Source: Herbiconiux sp. (lineage in GTDB: Bacteria; Actinomycetota; Actinomycetes; Actinomycetales; Microbacteriaceae). From it: 64,000 bases of DNA. The notes under the pieces were generated by a model that was not told where the DNA came from, made no database searches, and saw nothing but the letters and a program-made list of their open reading frames with translations. This document shows, in pieces, positions 56,017 through 64,000 of this stretch. The stretch spans positions 25,304 through 89,303 of the forward strand of contig NZ_JAHFUW010000015.1 in the NCBI RefSeq assembly GCF_023264855.1, read 5' to 3'. How positions within the stretch are numbered: position 1 is the first letter of the stretch; each line of letters begins with the position of its first letter. Made by a program: the position numbers and the translations under genes.

Positions 56017-57027
56017 ATGGCCTCGAGCAACCTCAGCCTGCGCCAGCTGGAGTACTTCCTGGCCATCGCCGACTCCGGATCGATCTCGCTGGCGGCCGCG
56101 AGCCTGCACGTCTCGCAATCGGCGGTGGCCGCTAGCCTCTCCGCCCTGGAGCGCACCCTCGACGCGCAGCTGTGCGTGCGCCGCCGCGCCCACGGCGTCT
56201 CGCTCACGGCGAGCGGGCGGCAGCTGCAGCGGCAGGCGCGCGAACTGCTGGGCGATGCGGACGAGCTCGAACGCAGCATCCGCGGCGGCTCGTCGTCGCT
56301 CGGGGGCGCGGTCACGATCGGCTGCGCCGAGGAGATGGCCCCGGGCATCCTGCCGCCGATCATCGAACGACTCGCGCGGGAGCATCCGGAGCTCGTGGTG
56401 TCGGTGGAGATCGGCCTGGAGGAGTCGTTCTGGCCGCGGCTGCTCACCGGCGAGGTCGACCTCGCCATCACGCTGGACCGCCGGCAGCCCACCGACCTCG
56501 AGGCCGTACGGTTGTGCCCGCTGCCGGTGAACGTCATCCTGCCGGCGGGTCATCCGCTGGCCTCGAACGACGAGATCGGGGTGCACGAGCTCGCCGACGA
56601 GACCTGGATCATGCTCGACACCGAGCCCGGAGCCACGCACTCGCGCACGCTGTTCAACGAGGCCGGCGTGCGGCCGCGGATCGGCTTCCGCTCGCCCAGC
56701 TACGAGCTGGCGCGGTCGCTGGTGGGGCGGGGGCTCGGCTACACCCTGCACATCCACCGGCCGGCCGGTGACCTCACGCAGGAGGGGCGTCCGCTCGCCG
56801 TGCGTCCGCTGCGCACCGACTCGCCGGTGGAGTATGCCACGCTCGCCTGGTCGGCGCACATCCGCCCCTCGCCGGCGGCGCGTGCCGTGATCCGCGCCGC
56901 CTCGGCCGCCTGGCCCGGTTCCGCGGCGCGCGCGGCCACCTCGGAGCACGGTTCAGCCGGTGGTGCCGACGGTGCGCAGCGGATGCCGCAGGTCGCCGGG
57001 CCAGCCGTCGAGGTGCCGGCCGAGTAA
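56017..57027 (+). CDS. LysR-family transcriptional regulator
   Basis: The 336-aa protein has an N-terminal LTTR helix-turn-helix (LRQLEYFLAIADSGSISLAA, LHVSQSAVAASLSALERTL) and a substrate-binding domain. GAAGGA precedes ATG 56017. The C-terminal tail overlaps the convergent SnoaL-like gene by 75 bp, in the opposite strand. It probably controls the SDR gene and the oxidative operon; the inducer is unknown. Confidence 0.9.
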   Translation: MASSNLSLRQLEYFLAIADSGSISLAAASLHVSQSAVAASLSALERTLDAQLCVRRRAHGVSLTASGRQLQRQARELLGDADELERSIRGGSSSLGGAVTIGCAEEMAPGILPPIIERLAREHPELVVSVEIGLEESFWPRLLTGEVDLAITLDRRQPTDLEAVRLCPLPVNVILPAGHPLASNDEIGVHELADETWIMLDTEPGATHSRTLFNEAGVRPRIGFRSPSYELARSLVGRGLGYTLHIHRPAGDLTQEGRPLAVRPLRTDSPVEYATLAWSAHIRPSPAARAVIRAASAAWPGSAARAATSEHGSAGGADGAQRMPQVAGPAVEVPAE

Positions 57028-57456
57028 CCGCCACTCGCCGTCGCGCCGCTCGAGCTCGTCGCGCAGGTAGCCGCTCATCTCGAAGCGCACCTCGCCGGTC
57101 TCCGGATGCCGCACCGAGGTCATCCAGTAGGCCCAGGCGGTCCAGGCCTCGCCCGGCGGACGGCCCTCGGATGCCCCGGCCGCCGGTTCGCGCGGGATGA
57201 ACAGGGTGTTCGAGAGCCGGTGCTGCCGGCCGGTCGGGCCGCCGACCCGTGCGGCCGACATCCGGCGGATGTCGTCGATGCCGTGCCAGACGCCGAGGGC
57301 GCCGTCGGGACCGACCTCGCTGAAGCTCGCGTCGGGCCAGAAGGTGGCGAGGTAGACCTCGAGGTCGCGGGTATCCAGCGCCCACAGCCCGGTGTCGATC
57401 ACCGCGGCGATGGCGAGGCGATCGGCGGGCGAGGGGCCGGCTCCGACGACGCTCAT
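56953..57456 (-). CDS. SnoaL/NTF2-like protein (copy 2)
   Basis: The 167-aa protein has the SnoaL-like cone fold pattern WALDTRDLEVYLATFWPDAS and RRDGEWRLLGRHLDGWP. It is the last gene of the oxidative operon and starts within ATGA of the flavoprotein gene. It is clearly paralogous to the first operon gene (61556-62086). Relatives act as small-subunit-like or cyclase/isomerase partners of oxygenases. Confidence 0.83.
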   Translation of the reverse strand: MSVVGAGPSPADRLAIAAVIDTGLWALDTRDLEVYLATFWPDASFSEVGPDGALGVWHGIDDIRRMSAARVGGPTGRQHRLSNTLFIPREPAAGASEGRPPGEAWTAWAYWMTSVRHPETGEVRFEMSGYLRDELERRDGEWRLLGRHLDGWPGDLRHPLRTVGTTG

Positions 57457-58766
57457 CGCGCTCCCCCGTCGGCAGGCACGGGCGCGCCGCCGTCGGCGGG
57501 CGCATCCGGCAGGTCGAACGCCGAGCGCTGCACGCCGAGGATGGTGGCGCCGATGCCCTGCATCCATGCCCCGTACTGGGCGGCCGCGTGGGTGCGGTAC
57601 ATCATGATGTCGCGCGCGTAGCGTTCCATCCGGTGGCCGGGCCGGGCCTCCGAGCTGCCCGCCGACATGAACAGCAGGTCGACGGCCTCGGCGGCCAGGC
57701 GGCCGGCTTCGAGCGTGAGGCCGTTCAGGCGCGTGTCCATGCCGCGGGTGAGTGGCGCGCCCTGCGTCGCGAAGCGCTCCGACCAGTCGGCGATCGTGTC
57801 GGCCACCTGCATCAGGATGGCTTCGGCCGAGTCGGCCTTGATGCAGGCCTCACCGAAGATGCGCTGGCTCGAGGGATCGTGGTCGCGGGTGACGAAGGGC
57901 GGCAGCGGCGCCTTGCGCACCCGGGCGAGGCGCTCCCACTCGTCGAGCGCGGCCCGCGCGGCTCCCACCGTGACGGCGGCCAGCTCGGCGCCGAGGAAGG
58001 CCTGCACGCTGCCGATGTAGAGCGCATCGCCGTGCAGCGCCGCCCCCGTCTCGCCCGCGGGCACCTCGCCGGCCCAGGTCGCGTCGACCAGGTTCTCCGT
58101 CGGCACGAAGACGTCGTCGAACGCCACCGAGTTCGATCCGCTGGCGCGCATGCCGAGCACCTGCCCCCCGCCCCAGTCGTCGAGCCGGGTGTACGACGAG
58201 CGTGGCAGCAGCACCTGCGCCGAGCGCGGACCGCCCGATCCGTTGATCTCGCCCTCCACCGTCACGAACACGATCGCGTGCGTGGAGTACGGCGAGCCCG
58301 ACTGGTAGCGGGAGACCCCCGAGAGACGGTATCCGCCCTCGACCGGCCGCGCGGTGCCGGCGGGCGACAGGCTGTGCGAGGAGCGGAAGTAGCCGGCCGC
58401 ATCCGTGAACGCCTCCTGCTGCACCGACTCGGGCCACGACGAGGCGAGCTGGATGCTGTGCGAGTGCCCCAGGCAGTAGCACCAGCCGGTTCCCGGGTCG
58501 GCCGCCGAGATCTCGATCACCGTGCGCAGCCAGGTGCGCAGCGAGACCTGCGCCCCGCCGAAGCGGCGCGGCGTGAGCAGGTGGTAGAGGCCGAGCTCGA
58601 GCATGCGCTCGTGCACCTCGGGCGGGTAGTGGCCGAGCCGCTCCGACTCGTCCTGCTGCGAACGGATGAGCTCGCGCAGCGAGCGGGCACGCTCGAGGAT
58701 GCGCCCCTCGTCGGCGTCCTGCAGCGATGGGGGTGGGGGTGCGACGGTGGTGTCGGGTGGGGTCAT
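57453..58766 (-). CDS. Acyl-CoA-dehydrogenase-like flavoprotein (group D monooxygenase type)
   Basis: The 437-aa protein has the acyl-CoA dehydrogenase type-2 fold: LTPRRFGGAQVSLRTWL, DPGTGWCYCLGHSHSIQLASS, FRSSHSLSPAGTARP, GVSRYQSGS and an HAAAQYGAWM end. This branch (HsaA/HpaB/DszC-like) includes FADH2-dependent hydroxylases as well as true dehydrogenases; no catalytic Glu of acyl-CoA dehydrogenases is evident. GAAGGAGAG precedes ATG 58766. It overlaps the dehydrogenase gene by 4 bp (ATGA). Confidence 0.83.
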   Translation of the reverse strand: MTPPDTTVAPPPPSLQDADEGRILERARSLRELIRSQQDESERLGHYPPEVHERMLELGLYHLLTPRRFGGAQVSLRTWLRTVIEISAADPGTGWCYCLGHSHSIQLASSWPESVQQEAFTDAAGYFRSSHSLSPAGTARPVEGGYRLSGVSRYQSGSPYSTHAIVFVTVEGEINGSGGPRSAQVLLPRSSYTRLDDWGGGQVLGMRASGSNSVAFDDVFVPTENLVDATWAGEVPAGETGAALHGDALYIGSVQAFLGAELAAVTVGAARAALDEWERLARVRKAPLPPFVTRDHDPSSQRIFGEACIKADSAEAILMQVADTIADWSERFATQGAPLTRGMDTRLNGLTLEAGRLAAEAVDLLFMSAGSSEARPGHRMERYARDIMMYRTHAAAQYGAWMQGIGATILGVQRSAFDLPDAPADGGAPVPADGGAR

Positions 58767-59962
58767 GGCTTCTCTCCTTCGAGCGGCGGGGACGGATGCG
58801 CGGGGGCCGGCGTGCGGGGCGGATCGACCGCGATCGCGACCCCGAGGCGGATGACGGCGGTCAGCTGGTGCGGATCCTCGAGCGCGAGGTACGCCTCGGG
58901 TGCCGAGTTGAGCGTGTGCACGGCGGTCACGATGCCCTCGGCCCGCAGCGCCCCGCTCTCCAGCAGCGCCTCGAGCTCGGGCACCGAACGGCGCACGTCG
59001 CCGCCGCCGCACTGCGAGCCGGCGATGCGGCGCGAGCCGAGCGAATACTGCAGGTTGTCCAGCCGCACCTCGGCCCGCTCGCTCTCCAGGCCGGTGGGCA
59101 CCACGGTGCCGCCGTAGCGGGTGAGGTCGAACGACTGGCGCATGGCCAGGGTGGTGCCGGCGGCCTCGAGGCCCACGTCGACGCCGCGCCCCTCGGTGAG
59201 CGCGCGCACCTGGTGCACGATGTCGTTCCCCGGGGCGAGCGTGTGGGTGGCGCCCGCCGCGCGGGCCTGCTCACGGCGCCACGGATGCGGATCGATCGCG
59301 ATCACAATGCTCGCCCCGGCGAGAACCGCGGCCTGCACCATCCACAGGCCCACGTGCCCGCAGCCGGAGATGCCGACCGATTGCCCGGCGCGCACGACGG
59401 CTACGTCGCGCACGGTACCGGCACCCGAAGGGATGCCGCAGCCGAGCAGGGCACGATGCTCGGCCGGGGCGCGGCCGGCGATCCGCACCAGGTTCGACTC
59501 GACGTAGAGCATCCGCTCGGCGTGCGTGCCGATCCCGCCGTCGCTCCAGACGACCTCGCCGCCGGCGGCCACCCCCACCCTCCGTTCGGCGAAGGCGAAG
59601 ATCTCGTCGCACGCCCCGGGGGTTCCGTTGCGGCAGTAGAAGCACTCGCCGCACTGGCGGGTACCGGTCACCACCACGGCATCGCCCGGCGCGAACCGGG
59701 TCACGGCGGCGCCGACCGCGCTGACCCGCCCCGTGGCCGCGTGACCGAGCACCCGGCGGCGGCCGTCGACCGGCACGGCCGGGGCATCCGGATCGGCGCG
59801 TCGCCGGTCGATCGTCAGCAGCTCGGTGCGGCAGATGGCCGAGGCCTCCAGCTCCACCAGCACGTCGCGCGCACCGAGCGGGTCGAGCTCGAGCTCGATC
59901 GTCTCCGGCGGCGAGCCGTCTCCGCGCGCCACCAGCGCACGGGTGAGCACGGGGCCGGTCAT
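58763..59962 (-). CDS. Zinc-dependent alcohol dehydrogenase (MDR family)
   Basis: The 399-aa MDR protein has the catalytic-zinc Cys44 and His74 (VLGHAATG), four Cys of the structural zinc (Cys104, 107, 110, 118 in CGECFYCRNGTPGAC) and a Rossmann domain with SGCGHVGL. It would oxidise the alcohol or reduce the aldehyde of the pathway. It starts at ATG 59962, overlapping the flavin oxidase stop (ATGA). Confidence 0.88.
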   Translation of the reverse strand: MTGPVLTRALVARGDGSPPETIELELDPLGARDVLVELEASAICRTELLTIDRRRADPDAPAVPVDGRRRVLGHAATGRVSAVGAAVTRFAPGDAVVVTGTRQCGECFYCRNGTPGACDEIFAFAERRVGVAAGGEVVWSDGGIGTHAERMLYVESNLVRIAGRAPAEHRALLGCGIPSGAGTVRDVAVVRAGQSVGISGCGHVGLWMVQAAVLAGASIVIAIDPHPWRREQARAAGATHTLAPGNDIVHQVRALTEGRGVDVGLEAAGTTLAMRQSFDLTRYGGTVVPTGLESERAEVRLDNLQYSLGSRRIAGSQCGGGDVRRSVPELEALLESGALRAEGIVTAVHTLNSAPEAYLALEDPHQLTAVIRLGVAIAVDPPRTPAPAHPSPPLEGEKP

Positions 59963-61554
59963 CGCGGCCAGATGCCCTGTTTGCCGGGCGCGAGGATGCC
60001 CTGCGGATCGACGGCCTGCTTGAGCGTGCGCACGAACTCGAGCAGCGCTCCGTCGTTCCAGGAGAACTGGGCGGCCACCGTGTCCATGAACTCCAGGTGC
60101 GCCCGGTACTCGCCGTAGCCCTTCGCCGCGAGCAGCGGCACGAGCTCCGAGAACGCCACCCGTACCTTCTCCGCCTCCACCGGGTCGGCGGCGTCGAAGA
60201 AGATCATCAGCACGTTCACGGCGTGCCGGGCGGTGCCCAGCCAGCCGCCGATGTAGTCGAAGCCCGCAGCCTCGATGTGCGTGCGCATGATGCGCGAGGC
60301 CTCTACCACGTGCTCGCCCGTGAGCGGCGACACCGGGCAGAGGCCGATGTGCGCCCCGCCCGTGCCGTTGGCGCGCCAGCGCACGCCCTCGGCCAGCAGC
60401 ATGCCCGGGATGCCGGCGGCGAAGTGGTCGACCGGCTCCACCTCGTCGGCGCTCGCGGTGCCGTCGTAGCGGTGCACGATCACGGTGCTGCCGGGGATGG
60501 CGGCGATCGCCCCACGCAGCCGCTGCTCCTTCAGGTCGAGCAGGGCGTCGGATCCGTAGAAGGCGCACTTGACGTTCCAGAGGCCGATGCCGAGGTCGTC
60601 GGCCAACAGGCGCACCACGTCATCCGGAACAACCCCGTCGCCGCCGTACCAGCGCTCGCGCGGCGACATCCCGGCCGCCACGCCCACCGCGTTCGCGGCG
60701 TTCACCACACCGTCGACCGTTCCGTCGAGCTTGAGCTCGCGCATCGCGTCGACAAGCTGCGGCAGCGCCTCCTCGGAGTCGATCGCGATGCGGCAGGCGG
60801 CGAAGCGCTCGGGCCGCGGCATCAGCCAGACGCCCATCTTGGTGACGATGCCGAGGTTCGACTGCATGAACAGCCCCTCCAACCCCGGGCCGAAGCCGCC
60901 GCGGTAGAGCGGCCACGCCTCGGAGCCGGGAAGCGCCCCCATGCCCGTGCGGATGAGCTCGCCCGAGGGCAGCACCACCTCGAGCCCGCAGACGAACTGC
61001 TGGTGGTCGCCGTGCGCGGTGTAGCCGTAGCCGCGTTCGAGGGCGTTGCCCACGACGCTGCCCCAGCCGAGGTCGGGCACCGAGGCCCACAGCCGCGACC
61101 CGCGCTGCAGCAGCTCGTCGTGCAGCTCGAAGAAGCTCACGCCCGGCTCCACGATCGCGTACGCAGTCTGGTCGTCGACCGTGAGAACCCGGTTCATCCG
61201 GGTGAGGTCGATCACCACGCTGCCCGGCACCCGGGGTGCGGGGCCGCCGTAGCCGAGGTTCTTGCCACGGCCGATCGGCCAGAGCGGCACACCGAGCTCG
61301 CCGGCGGCGCGCACGACGGCCTGCACCTGCTCCGCCTCGGCCGGCCGCACCGCACCGCCCGGCAGGAAGGTGCGCCGGTCGCCGAGGGCGTACGCGTCGA
61401 GGTAGTCGTCCACGTCGTCGGCCGCTGAGACGTTGGCCGCGCCGACGATGCCGGCAGCGCGCTCGATCAGCCGGGCCGCCGCCGCGAAGGTCTCGGCCGG
61501 GTCGGTCGAGGCTGCAGGCCGGATCAGTTCGGGGCTCAGCGGGGTCTCGCCCAC
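59959..61554 (-). CDS. FAD-dependent oxidase, vanillyl-alcohol-oxidase/4-cresol-dehydrogenase family
   Basis: The 531-aa protein has the PCMH FAD domain (WPIGRGKNLGYGGPAPRVPG, NALERGYGYTAHGDH, MGALPGSEAW, FGPGLEGLFMQSNLGIVTKMGVWLMP) and a C-terminal substrate domain with GEYRAHLEF, giving Tyr483-Arg484, which match the catalytic Tyr503-Arg504 of vanillyl-alcohol oxidase. The family oxidises 4-alkylphenols, eugenol or vanillyl alcohol; the actual phenol is unknown. GTG 61554 lies 1 nt after the SnoaL-like stop. Confidence 0.9.
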   Translation of the reverse strand: MGETPLSPELIRPAASTDPAETFAAAARLIERAAGIVGAANVSAADDVDDYLDAYALGDRRTFLPGGAVRPAEAEQVQAVVRAAGELGVPLWPIGRGKNLGYGGPAPRVPGSVVIDLTRMNRVLTVDDQTAYAIVEPGVSFFELHDELLQRGSRLWASVPDLGWGSVVGNALERGYGYTAHGDHQQFVCGLEVVLPSGELIRTGMGALPGSEAWPLYRGGFGPGLEGLFMQSNLGIVTKMGVWLMPRPERFAACRIAIDSEEALPQLVDAMRELKLDGTVDGVVNAANAVGVAAGMSPRERWYGGDGVVPDDVVRLLADDLGIGLWNVKCAFYGSDALLDLKEQRLRGAIAAIPGSTVIVHRYDGTASADEVEPVDHFAAGIPGMLLAEGVRWRANGTGGAHIGLCPVSPLTGEHVVEASRIMRTHIEAAGFDYIGGWLGTARHAVNVLMIFFDAADPVEAEKVRVAFSELVPLLAAKGYGEYRAHLEFMDTVAAQFSWNDGALLEFVRTLKQAVDPQGILAPGKQGIWPR

Positions 61555-61555
61555 C

Positions 61556-62086
61556 TCAGCTCCCGGCCTGCTGCATCGACTCGGCCGACGACGACGCGGC
61601 GGCGAGCGGATGCGCCAGGTCGCCCGGCCAGCGCTCCACCCAGCGCTGCGCGAACCGCCACACCCCGTCGCGCCGCTCCACGATGTCGCGGGAGTGCCCG
61701 GTCGAACTGAAGGTCACCTCGCCGGTACCGGCCTCGCGATGGCTGGCGAACCAGTACGCGCGGATGCCCCAGCGGTCGGTGCCGCCGTTCTCATCGGGGA
61801 GGTACAGCCGGTTCGACTCCCGGTGCTGATGACCGCTGTAGCCGCCGAAGTGGCTCTCGGAGAACGCGCGGATGCTGTCGGCACCCGTCCAGGTCTCCAC
61901 CGACCCGTCGAGCTGGGTCTCCTTGAACGCCGCATCCGGCCAGAAGGTGCCGACATAGAGGTCGATGTCCTGCGTGTCGAGCGCCCAGAGGTAGGTGTTG
62001 TAGAGGTCGTCGATCGCCGCGCGGTCGTCCGAGCCCGGCCCGGTGTGTCCCGTGCGCGGGGCGGCCTCGGTCTGGTCTGGCATCAT
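61556..62086 (-). CDS. SnoaL/NTF2-like protein (copy 1), first gene of the oxidative operon
   Basis: The 176-aa protein carries LWALDTQDIDLYVGTFWPDA and a shared GHQHRESNRLYLP pattern, so it is a paralogue of the protein at 56953-57456. The two bracket the operon. AAAGGAG precedes the ATG, and a good promoter lies at 62140-62169. The family includes small oxygenase-like and cyclase-like subunits; a role as partner or second enzyme is inferred. Confidence 0.83.
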   Translation of the reverse strand: MMPDQTEAAPRTGHTGPGSDDRAAIDDLYNTYLWALDTQDIDLYVGTFWPDAAFKETQLDGSVETWTGADSIRAFSESHFGGYSGHQHRESNRLYLPDENGGTDRWGIRAYWFASHREAGTGEVTFSSTGHSRDIVERRDGVWRFAQRWVERWPGDLAHPLAAASSSAESMQQAGS

Positions 62087-62139
62087 CGTGCTCCTTTGCG
62101 GGTGATAGGGCGCACCGAACGGATCGGGCGCCCACCACC

Positions 62140-62200
62140 ACGCTAGGAAGCGGTCGAGGAGGCGGTCAACACGCCCTTTCCGCGGAACGTCCTCCGGAAA
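62140..62200 (-). promoter_or_regulatory. Promoter and operator candidate of the oxidative operon
   Basis: On the minus strand TTGACC (62164-62169) and TAGCGT (62140-62145) are 18 bp apart. Just upstream, TTTCCG (62177-62182) and CGGAAA (62195-62200) form an inverted repeat that includes TTCCGCGGAA (62178-62187), at a position suited to an activator. Confidence 0.55.
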
Positions 62201-62238
62201 TCGGGGGAACGGGCGCCGCCCGGATCAGGATCGATTGC

Positions 62239-63702
62239 TCAGATCAGGATCGACAGCGGCTTCTCGATGCGCTTCACGAACGCGGCCAGCCACTGGGCGG
62301 CGAGCGCGCCGTCGAGCACCCGGTGATCGGCCGACAGGGTGACGGTCATCACGGTTCCCACCACGATCTCGCCGTCCTGCACCACGGGCTCGGGACGGGC
62401 CGCGCCCACCGCCAGGATGGCGGACTGCGGCGGGTTGATGATGGCCGAGAACTCGGTCACGCCGTACATGCCGAGGTTCGACACCGCGAAGCTGCCGCCC
62501 TCCAGCTCGTTCTGGCGCAGCTTGCCCTCGCGGGCGCGGCCGGCCAGGTCGGCCACCGAGCGGGCGACCTCGCTCAGCGAGAGCTTCTCGACCGACCGCA
62601 GCACGGGGGTCACCAGACCGCCCTCGATGGCCACGGCCACCGACATGTCGACGGAGTCGTAGCGGCGCACCGCGGTGTCGGTCCAGGTGGCGTTCGCCTC
62701 GGGCACGTCGCCGAAGGCCGCCGCGGCCGCCTTCAGCACGAAGTCGTTGACCGAGATCTTCACGGCGGAGGCCTCGTTGACCGAGCGGCGCAGGGCGAGC
62801 AGCTCGTCCACCCGGCAATCGGCCACGAGGTAGAAGTGCGGCACGGTCGACTTGCTCTCGGTGAGCCGTCGGGCGATGGCCCGGCGCATTCCCGTGTGCG
62901 GCACCTCGACGAAGCCGGCTCCGGATGCGGCCGGGGCCGCGGGGGCCGACGCCGCGGCCGGAGCGGCGGATGCCGCGGGTGCGGATGCCGGCGCAGGGGG
63001 TGCAGCAGGCGAGGCCGGTGCAGCCGTAGCCGCCGAGGTCGGGGCCGCCTTCTCAGGCGCGCGCTCGAGGTCGGCGCGAACGATCCGCCCGCCGGGTCCG
63101 GTACCGCGGAGCGATCCGAGATCGACCCCGCGCTCCTTCGCGAGCCGGCGTACGATCGGGCTGGCGAACAGCCGCGAACCCGACTCGCCGGATCCGTTCT
63201 CGGCCGATCCGCTCTCGCCGGATGCGTTCTGGCCCGATCCGTTCCCCGACGCCTCGGCGCCACCGCCGAGATCGACCGGCGCCTGAGCCACCGGCGAGCT
63301 CTCGCCCTCCGGAGCGGTCTCCGGCTCCGGGGCCACGCGCGGCTCGGCCGCTGCCGCACCGTCGGCCGGCTTCGAGCCCGCGGGCACCGAGGTTCCGGCT
63401 TCGACCGGCTCCGCACCGGGTGCCGCATCCTCATCGGGGCCCGGAGCGTCGTCGGCGCTCTCCCCGGGCTCGCCGACCACGGCGATCGGCTCACCCACGT
63501 TCACCGACACGCCTTCGCCGACGAGCACCTTCAGCAGCGTTCCGCCGATCTCGGCGGCGTACTCCACGGTGGCCTTCTCGGTCTCGACCTCGGCGAGCGG
63601 CTCGCCCACCACGACCGACTGGCCCACCTGCACCAGCCACGACTGGATGGCGCCTTCGGCGGCTCCCGCGAGAACCTCCGGCATCCGGATGACGGTCGAC
63701 AT
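62239..63702 (-). CDS. Dihydrolipoamide acyltransferase (E2 of a 2-oxoacid dehydrogenase complex)
   Basis: The 487-aa protein has an N-terminal lipoyl domain with Lys43 (ETEKATVEY), a long Ala/Glu/Pro linker, an E3-binding domain (RRLAKERGVDLGSLRGTGP) and a catalytic domain with His460-Asp464 in SADHRVLDGALA. Its ATG overlaps the E1-beta stop (TGATG). It could serve pyruvate, acetoin or a branched-chain acid; the gene order fits the E1-alpha/E1-beta/E2 style of acetoin or pyruvate dehydrogenase. Confidence 0.9.
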   Translation of the reverse strand: MSTVIRMPEVLAGAAEGAIQSWLVQVGQSVVVGEPLAEVETEKATVEYAAEIGGTLLKVLVGEGVSVNVGEPIAVVGEPGESADDAPGPDEDAAPGAEPVEAGTSVPAGSKPADGAAAAEPRVAPEPETAPEGESSPVAQAPVDLGGGAEASGNGSGQNASGESGSAENGSGESGSRLFASPIVRRLAKERGVDLGSLRGTGPGGRIVRADLERAPEKAAPTSAATAAPASPAAPPAPASAPAASAAPAAASAPAAPAASGAGFVEVPHTGMRRAIARRLTESKSTVPHFYLVADCRVDELLALRRSVNEASAVKISVNDFVLKAAAAAFGDVPEANATWTDTAVRRYDSVDMSVAVAIEGGLVTPVLRSVEKLSLSEVARSVADLAGRAREGKLRQNELEGGSFAVSNLGMYGVTEFSAIINPPQSAILAVGAARPEPVVQDGEIVVGTVMTVTLSADHRVLDGALAAQWLAAFVKRIEKPLSILI

Positions 63703-64000
63703 CAGCGCTCTCCGAATCCGAGTCGCACGCGCTCGAGGCCGGCGACGACCTCTTCGGTGCGGGCGATGGCGGCGCGCTCGAGCACCTTCGAGATGCTGGG
63801 CGAGGCCTCACCTCCGTGCACCCGCTCGATCGGCTGATCGAGCCAGTCGAAGTAGCGGCGCTGGATCTCGTCGGCGAGCCAGCCGCCGTACGAGGTGCCC
63901 TGGGCGCCCTGCTCGACGATGAGCACGCTGTTGGTCTTGGTGATCGACTCCCCGATGGTGTCCCAGTCGATCGACGCGCGGTCGAGCCAGCGCAGGTCGA
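63702..64000 (-). CDS. 2-Oxoacid dehydrogenase E1 beta subunit, C-terminal part
   Basis: The frame runs off the window edge; the visible C-terminus reads SITKTNSVLIVEQGAQ and ends near VVAGLERVRLGFGER, as in transketolase-like E1-beta subunits. It is translationally coupled to E2. The first residues and the E1-alpha gene would lie beyond position 64000. Confidence 0.88.
   Translation of the reverse strand, partial: DLRWLDRASIDWDTIGESITKTNSVLIVEQGAQGTSYGGWLADEIQRRYFDWLDQPIERVHGGEASPSISKVLERAAIARTEEVVAGLERVRLGFGER

Overview
The window is high-GC bacterial DNA (roughly 70% G+C by eye) from an actinobacterium, most likely Microbacteriaceae. Supports are the actinobacteria-restricted families (DUF3073, the bacterial sterol-carrier-like protein, DUF222/HNH, DinB/DUF664), a Ku/LigD end-joining pair, paired proteins with CW_binding_2 modules, and many genes that start directly at the predicted transcription start. 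The genus cannot be read from the sequence.

Layout. 1-3 kb: start of ku (cut by the window edge) divergent from ligD. 3-5 kb: secreted YVTN-propeller/cell-wall-binding protein. 5-9 kb: a 40-aa acidic protein, a KimA-like K+ permease, DUF3073, a two-helix membrane protein and a sterol-carrier-like protein. 9-13 kb: purD-purC, then an MFS exporter behind a hairpin that hides its ribosome site. 13-19 kb: hydrolases, a VOC protein, an AraC regulator, an AlkA-like glycosylase and purM. 19-30 kb: a secreted S1 protease with cell-wall-binding repeats and a complete kdp operon (32-aa protein, kdpF, A, B, C, D, E). 30-37.5 kb: a tandem pair of unknown genes (the first frameshifted) and a MacAB-like exporter with two adaptors and a lipoprotein. 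37.5-50 kb: a sugar ABC importer, a GntR regulator and a six-enzyme non-phosphorylating deoxysugar pathway (best fit L-fucose). These share a repeated 11-bp operator, and a DUF222/HNH gene with an IS5-family relic sits inside the cluster. 50-55 kb: purF, NUDIX, DinB-like and a class A penicillin-binding protein. 55-64 kb: LysR regulator, SDR, a five-gene oxidative operon around a vanillyl-alcohol-oxidase-type flavoenzyme, and the E2 and E1-beta genes of a 2-oxoacid dehydrogenase running off the end.

How the genes work together. The sugar cluster reads as a complete route: uptake (binding protein plus two permeases), mutarotase, aldo-keto reductase (dehydrogenase), amidohydrolase (lactonase), enolase-superfamily dehydratase, SDR (keto-deoxy acid dehydrogenase) and FAH-family hydrolase giving pyruvate and lactate. 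Four copies of ATACRTAWGAT lie in front of its four transcription units, including the regulator. Potassium supply is doubly covered (KimA-like and Kdp). Purine genes purD, purC, purM and purF are all present but scattered over 42 kb.

The least explained items are the two-adaptor exporter, the MFS leader switch, the three-hairpin block before purD, the oxidative operon bracketed by two SnoaL-like paralogues, and a strong excess of GGATGC/GCATCC.
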